A stretch of DNA of 64,000 nucleotides from Geomicrobium halophilum. GTDB taxonomy: Bacteria; Bacillota; Bacilli; Bacillales; Marinococcaceae. Positions 61,053 through 64,000 of the stretch are shown in pieces. Position 1 is the first letter of the stretch, and every line of letters begins with the position of its first letter. Both the position numbers and the translations under genes were made by a program. The notes below the pieces were generated by a model. That model was not told the origin of the DNA. It made no database searches and saw nothing but the letters and a program-made list of their open reading frames with translations. The DNA is taken from contig NZ_JACHHJ010000004.1 in the NCBI RefSeq assembly GCF_014207655.1, forward strand, positions 248,001 to 312,000, in the 5' to 3' direction.

Positions 61053-62546
61053 CTACAACCGCCCAATAAACTCCATCAATCCTTCCCGCCCGTCTTCGTT
61101 TTGTTTATAAACCCCCGCGTCTTCCAAGACTCGCATGAATTTCGCTCCCACTTCTTTTTCGATCTGTCTCCATAACTCTTCCTCATCATCGATCATGCCG
61201 TAGCGTTTTTTCAATTGCTCTGCCCAATCTTGGTGAATGGCCGTGACCGTGTCGGTTGCACCTTGTATATAACGCTGAATCTCTTCAAGCTCTTCGACCA
61301 AACGTTTCGGCAGGACGGCAAGGCCCATTACTTCGTTCAAGCCGATGTTTTCTTTCTTTATATGATGGACATCTTCGTGAGGGTGGAAAATGCCATCGGG
61401 ATATTCCTCGTTCGTGCGGTTGTTGCGCAAAACGAGGTCTACTTCGTACTGTCCGTCTTTCCAACGGGCGATGGGGGTGATTGTGTTATGCGGCGTCTTC
61501 CCTGTGTATGGGATAATTCCGTGATCAGCATCTTCATGCCCCTTCCACTCACGATGTACGTGCTCGCAAGCATCCACAAGTGTGGCTTGATTCGATGATC
61601 GCAAACGCAAAACTGTCATGGGCCATTCGACAACTTGAGCGGTAATTTCCGGATAACCCGATAGCGTGAAGTCATATTGAGCCGCTGCTTTTTCCAAGGC
61701 AAACGTATAGCGGCCGCCTTGATAATGGTCGTGCGATAAAATCGATCCCCCTACGATCGGCAAATCTGCATTCGAGCCGATAAAATAGTGCGGGAAACGC
61801 TCAATAAATGAAAGCAATTGTTTGAAAGTATCGCGGTTGATGACCATGTCACGATGCTTTTCACTTAACAAAATGGCATGTTCGTTGTAGTAAATGTAGG
61901 GCGAATACTGTAAATACCACATTTCTTCCTGCATGGGCACACGGATTAAACGGTGATTGGATCTTGCCGGATGTCCAATTCGGCCCGCATAGCCCTCGTT
62001 TTCTTTACAAAGCACACACAATGGATAGTCAGCGGACACCGCTTTTTCTTTTTCGGCTTCGATGTCTTTCGGGTCTTTTTCCGGTTTGGATAAATTAATG
62101 GTAATATCCACGTCTCCATAATGATTTTCATGGGTAAAATGAACATTTTTGGCAATCCGGTCCATTTGGATATAATTCGATTTCTGACTCAGCCAGTAAA
62201 AATAATCCGTAGCGGAAATCGGATCCTTTGCATATTTTTGCTCAAATGTGAATTGCACATCGGAAGGGCGCGGGAGAAACACATTCATCACTTTCGCCTT
62301 CCATTTGTCTTTTTCATCCAGCAAATCCGCAATAAGCCCTTCATCGACTGCAATTTGGCTCAATTGTTCCAGCAAGGGTGCCAGCTCACGACCCTCATCA
62401 GGAGAAGAATAAGAAAAAGCATCAAGGCCATACAACGCCATCAATTGATTCCTTACATAAACGCGGTTACTTTCCTCAGCGAGCTCCGCTTCAATGGCCC
62501 AATCTACCAATTGCTCGATTCGTTTTGAGGTTTCTTCAATTCTCAT
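61053..62546 (-). CDS. galT: UDP-glucose--hexose-1-phosphate uridylyltransferase
   Basis: A 497-residue GalT of the Firmicutes type (GalT family 2), exchanging UMP between UDP-glucose and galactose 1-phosphate. Recognisable segments are DYPLCVLCKENEGYAGRIGH and NHRLIRVPMQEEMWYLQYSP, ILLSEKHRDMVINRDTF, and the catalytic-histidine region VGGSILSHDHYQGGRYTFAL. The ATG at 62546 follows GGAGG by nine bases. It overlaps the end of galE by 11 bp, so translation is probably coupled. It completes the Leloir pathway with galE and galK. Confidence 0.94.
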   Translation of the reverse strand: MRIEETSKRIEQLVDWAIEAELAEESNRVYVRNQLMALYGLDAFSYSSPDEGRELAPLLEQLSQIAVDEGLIADLLDEKDKWKAKVMNVFLPRPSDVQFTFEQKYAKDPISATDYFYWLSQKSNYIQMDRIAKNVHFTHENHYGDVDITINLSKPEKDPKDIEAEKEKAVSADYPLCVLCKENEGYAGRIGHPARSNHRLIRVPMQEEMWYLQYSPYIYYNEHAILLSEKHRDMVINRDTFKQLLSFIERFPHYFIGSNADLPIVGGSILSHDHYQGGRYTFALEKAAAQYDFTLSGYPEITAQVVEWPMTVLRLRSSNQATLVDACEHVHREWKGHEDADHGIIPYTGKTPHNTITPIARWKDGQYEVDLVLRNNRTNEEYPDGIFHPHEDVHHIKKENIGLNEVMGLAVLPKRLVEELEEIQRYIQGATDTVTAIHQDWAEQLKKRYGMIDDEEELWRQIEKEVGAKFMRVLEDAGVYKQNEDGREGLMEFIGRL

Positions 62547-63543
62547 TGGTACCATCCTCCTCATAACCTTGCGGAAATTTCCGATGCCACATCCAAGCGT
62601 CTGCAATCATTTTTTCTACATTTGTTCGCGATGGTTGCCAATCCAAAGTTCGTTTCACTTTTTCCGAAGAAGCGATTAATCTCGCCGGATCCCCGGATCG
62701 GCGTTCCCCGATTTTTTGAGGTATGGGATGGCCAGTCACTTTTCGTGCAGCTTCGATCATTTCTTTCACGGAAAAACCGTTGCTGCTGCCAAGATTGAAA
62801 ATATCACTGGCGTTGCCCTTGCGTAGGTGCTCCAAGGCTAGCAGATGGGCATCGATAAGATCTTCCACATGAATATAATCGCGAATACACGTCCCGTCGG
62901 GCGTCGGATAATCGTCACCGAAAATCGTGATCGCCTCTCGTTTTCCCAAAGCGACTTCCAATATAATCGGGATCAAATGCGTTTCCGGCCGATGATCTTC
63001 ACCGATCACGCCACTTTCAGCAGCACCGGCAACGTTGAAATATCTTAGAGAAACATAACGAAGGCCATGCGCCTCTTCGCACCATTTCATCATCCGTTCC
63101 ATCGTTCTTTTTGTATCGCCGTAAGGGTTGGTCGGTTCTGTCTTCGCCGTTTCCACAATCGGCACTTCGTCGGGCTCGCCATAAACCGCTGCTGTCGAAG
63201 AAAAAACAATCGTGCGTACACCGTGATCAATCATGGCTTCCAACAGCACTTCGGTACCATGAACATTATTGTCAAAATAAGCAAGCGGTCGCTCGACCGA
63301 TTCACCAACCAGCGACGAAGCGGCAAACATGAGCACTTCATCAATCGATTCTTGGGCAAACATTTGCTGAACGAAAGTCCGGTCGCGAAGATCGCCTTCA
63401 TAAAAATGGACTTCGTCCGGCAGCGCCTCGCGGTGACCGGTCGTTAATTGATCCAACACGACCACTTCTTTTCCCTTCGCCAATAACTGCCGCACGGCAT
63501 GAGAACCAATGTATCCCGCTCCACCGGCTACCAACACACTCAT
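62536..63543 (-). CDS. galE: UDP-glucose 4-epimerase
   Basis: A 335-residue short-chain dehydrogenase-type epimerase interconverting UDP-galactose and UDP-glucose. The NAD-binding motif is VLVAGGAGYIGSHAVRQL; FSSTAAVYGEP carries the catalytic Ser/Thr, and NPYGDTKRTMERMM the Tyr-x-x-x-Lys pair. The C-terminal region has DGTCIRDYIHVEDL, diagnostic of GalE. Its start overlaps the galK stop (ATGA) and its end overlaps galT. Confidence 0.96.
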   Translation of the reverse strand: MSVLVAGGAGYIGSHAVRQLLAKGKEVVVLDQLTTGHREALPDEVHFYEGDLRDRTFVQQMFAQESIDEVLMFAASSLVGESVERPLAYFDNNVHGTEVLLEAMIDHGVRTIVFSSTAAVYGEPDEVPIVETAKTEPTNPYGDTKRTMERMMKWCEEAHGLRYVSLRYFNVAGAAESGVIGEDHRPETHLIPIILEVALGKREAITIFGDDYPTPDGTCIRDYIHVEDLIDAHLLALEHLRKGNASDIFNLGSSNGFSVKEMIEAARKVTGHPIPQKIGERRSGDPARLIASSEKVKRTLDWQPSRTNVEKMIADAWMWHRKFPQGYEEDGTNEN

Positions 63544-64000
63544 CGTGACACCTTCTCGAGGATTAATTCTTTCGCTCCATCGCCCACCTCTGCTTCATAA
63601 AAGGAAGCTTCATAGCCGATCACTTCACTGTAACGCGCAGCGACATTTTCTAAAAATAAGTTCACATGCGTTTTATCTACAAAAGCAATTGCGCAGCCAC
63701 CGAATCCAGCGCCTGTCATACGTGCTCCGATCACGCCCGGCTGTTCCCAAGCCAAACTGATCAGAGTATCCAACTCCTTGCCAGTCACTTCATAATCATC
63801 ACGCAATGATTGGTGTGACTCGTTAAGAAGCTCCCCGAACTGTTGCCAGTCACCAGTTTTCAACCTCTGCACAGCAATTTTTGTTCTTTCATTTTCTGCA
63901 ATCACATGCTTGGCTCGTTTTGCCGTTACCTCGTTTTTCACGGTATGTTGCCATTTTTCCCATTGCTCCATACTGATTTCACCAAGGGCTTGAATCGGCA
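63540..64000 (-). CDS. galK: Galactokinase, C-terminal part
   Basis: The last 152 codons of a GHMP-family galactokinase; the gene runs off the right edge of the window. The frame stays open up to the edge (PIQALGEISMEQWEKWQHTV). The GHMP motif 3 is GVIGARMTGAGFGGCAIAFV, and SHQSLRDDYEVTGKELDTLI is the usual segment before it. The enzyme phosphorylates galactose with ATP. The gene order galK-galE-galT with overlapping ends shows a single operon on the minus strand. Confidence 0.93.
   Translation of the reverse strand, partial: PIQALGEISMEQWEKWQHTVKNEVTAKRAKHVIAENERTKIAVQRLKTGDWQQFGELLNESHQSLRDDYEVTGKELDTLISLAWEQPGVIGARMTGAGFGGCAIAFVDKTHVNLFLENVAARYSEVIGYEASFYEAEVGDGAKELILEKVSR

Overview
The window looks like the chromosome of a low-to-mid GC Firmicute of the family Bacillaceae, probably a salt- or alkali-tolerant one. 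The main evidence is gene order: an AAA ATPase (MoxR), a DUF58 protein, a membrane transglutaminase and guaA lie together as in the Bacillus subtilis yeaC-yeaD-yebA-guaA block. The arabinose, melibiose and heme-stress genes are also of Bacillus/Staphylococcus type, Shine-Dalgarno sequences are strong (AGGAGG), TTG and GTG starts are common, and one secreted protease is very acidic. The species cannot be named from the sequence.

Layout. 1-3.3 kb: a sugar catabolic operon on the minus strand (LacI-type regulator, Gfo/Idh/MocA oxidoreductase, ThuA-like protein, start of a solute-binding lipoprotein) with two perfect palindromic operators. 4-12.6 kb: a GNAT acetyltransferase, a Vpr-like subtilase, a purine permease behind PurR-type boxes, a zinc alcohol dehydrogenase, and an Rrf2 regulator / thioredoxin-reductase-like / methyltransferase operon. 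13-19 kb: guaA and the MoxR-DUF58-transglutaminase genes. 19-26.6 kb: a YeeE/YedE transporter, an MFS pump with a TetR regulator (and a duplicated, decayed tetR tail), L-2-hydroxyglutarate oxidase, a quinone-oxidoreductase-like enzyme and a second MFS pump. 26.6-32.8 kb: a heme-stress system, with HssR/HssS separated from the HrtB/HrtA efflux pump by about 2.3 kb. That gap holds a LexA-box-preceded coiled-coil protein, two other small genes and a 21-bp periodic repeat. A recognisable HssR direct repeat precedes hrtB. 33-33.6 kb: a broken IS1182-type transposase.

33.7-50.2 kb: an arabinose regulon. It contains a GatD-like dehydrogenase and araD (divergent, each with an AraR-type palindrome), decayed IlvD/Edd and U32-like genes, a DUF624 protein, the importer genes araN-araP-araQ, a decayed GH43 arabinanase with a FIMAH tail, araB, araA, abfA and the regulator araR. 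50.6-64 kb: a galactoside regulon with a LacI-type regulator, galM, a GH2 beta-galactosidase, GH4 alpha-galactosidase (melA), its importer genes, then galT, galE and the 3' part of galK. Together the two regions would release arabinose and galactose from plant polysaccharides and oligosaccharides, import the sugars and send them into central metabolism. Neither importer carries its own ATPase, so a shared MsmX-type ATPase elsewhere is expected.

No CRISPR array, rRNA, tRNA or phage was recognised. The less ordinary observations are the LexA-box small gene, the 21-bp repeat array, the split HssRS/HrtAB locus with its conserved operator, the tetR tail duplication, and the clustered gene decay inside the arabinose regulon.
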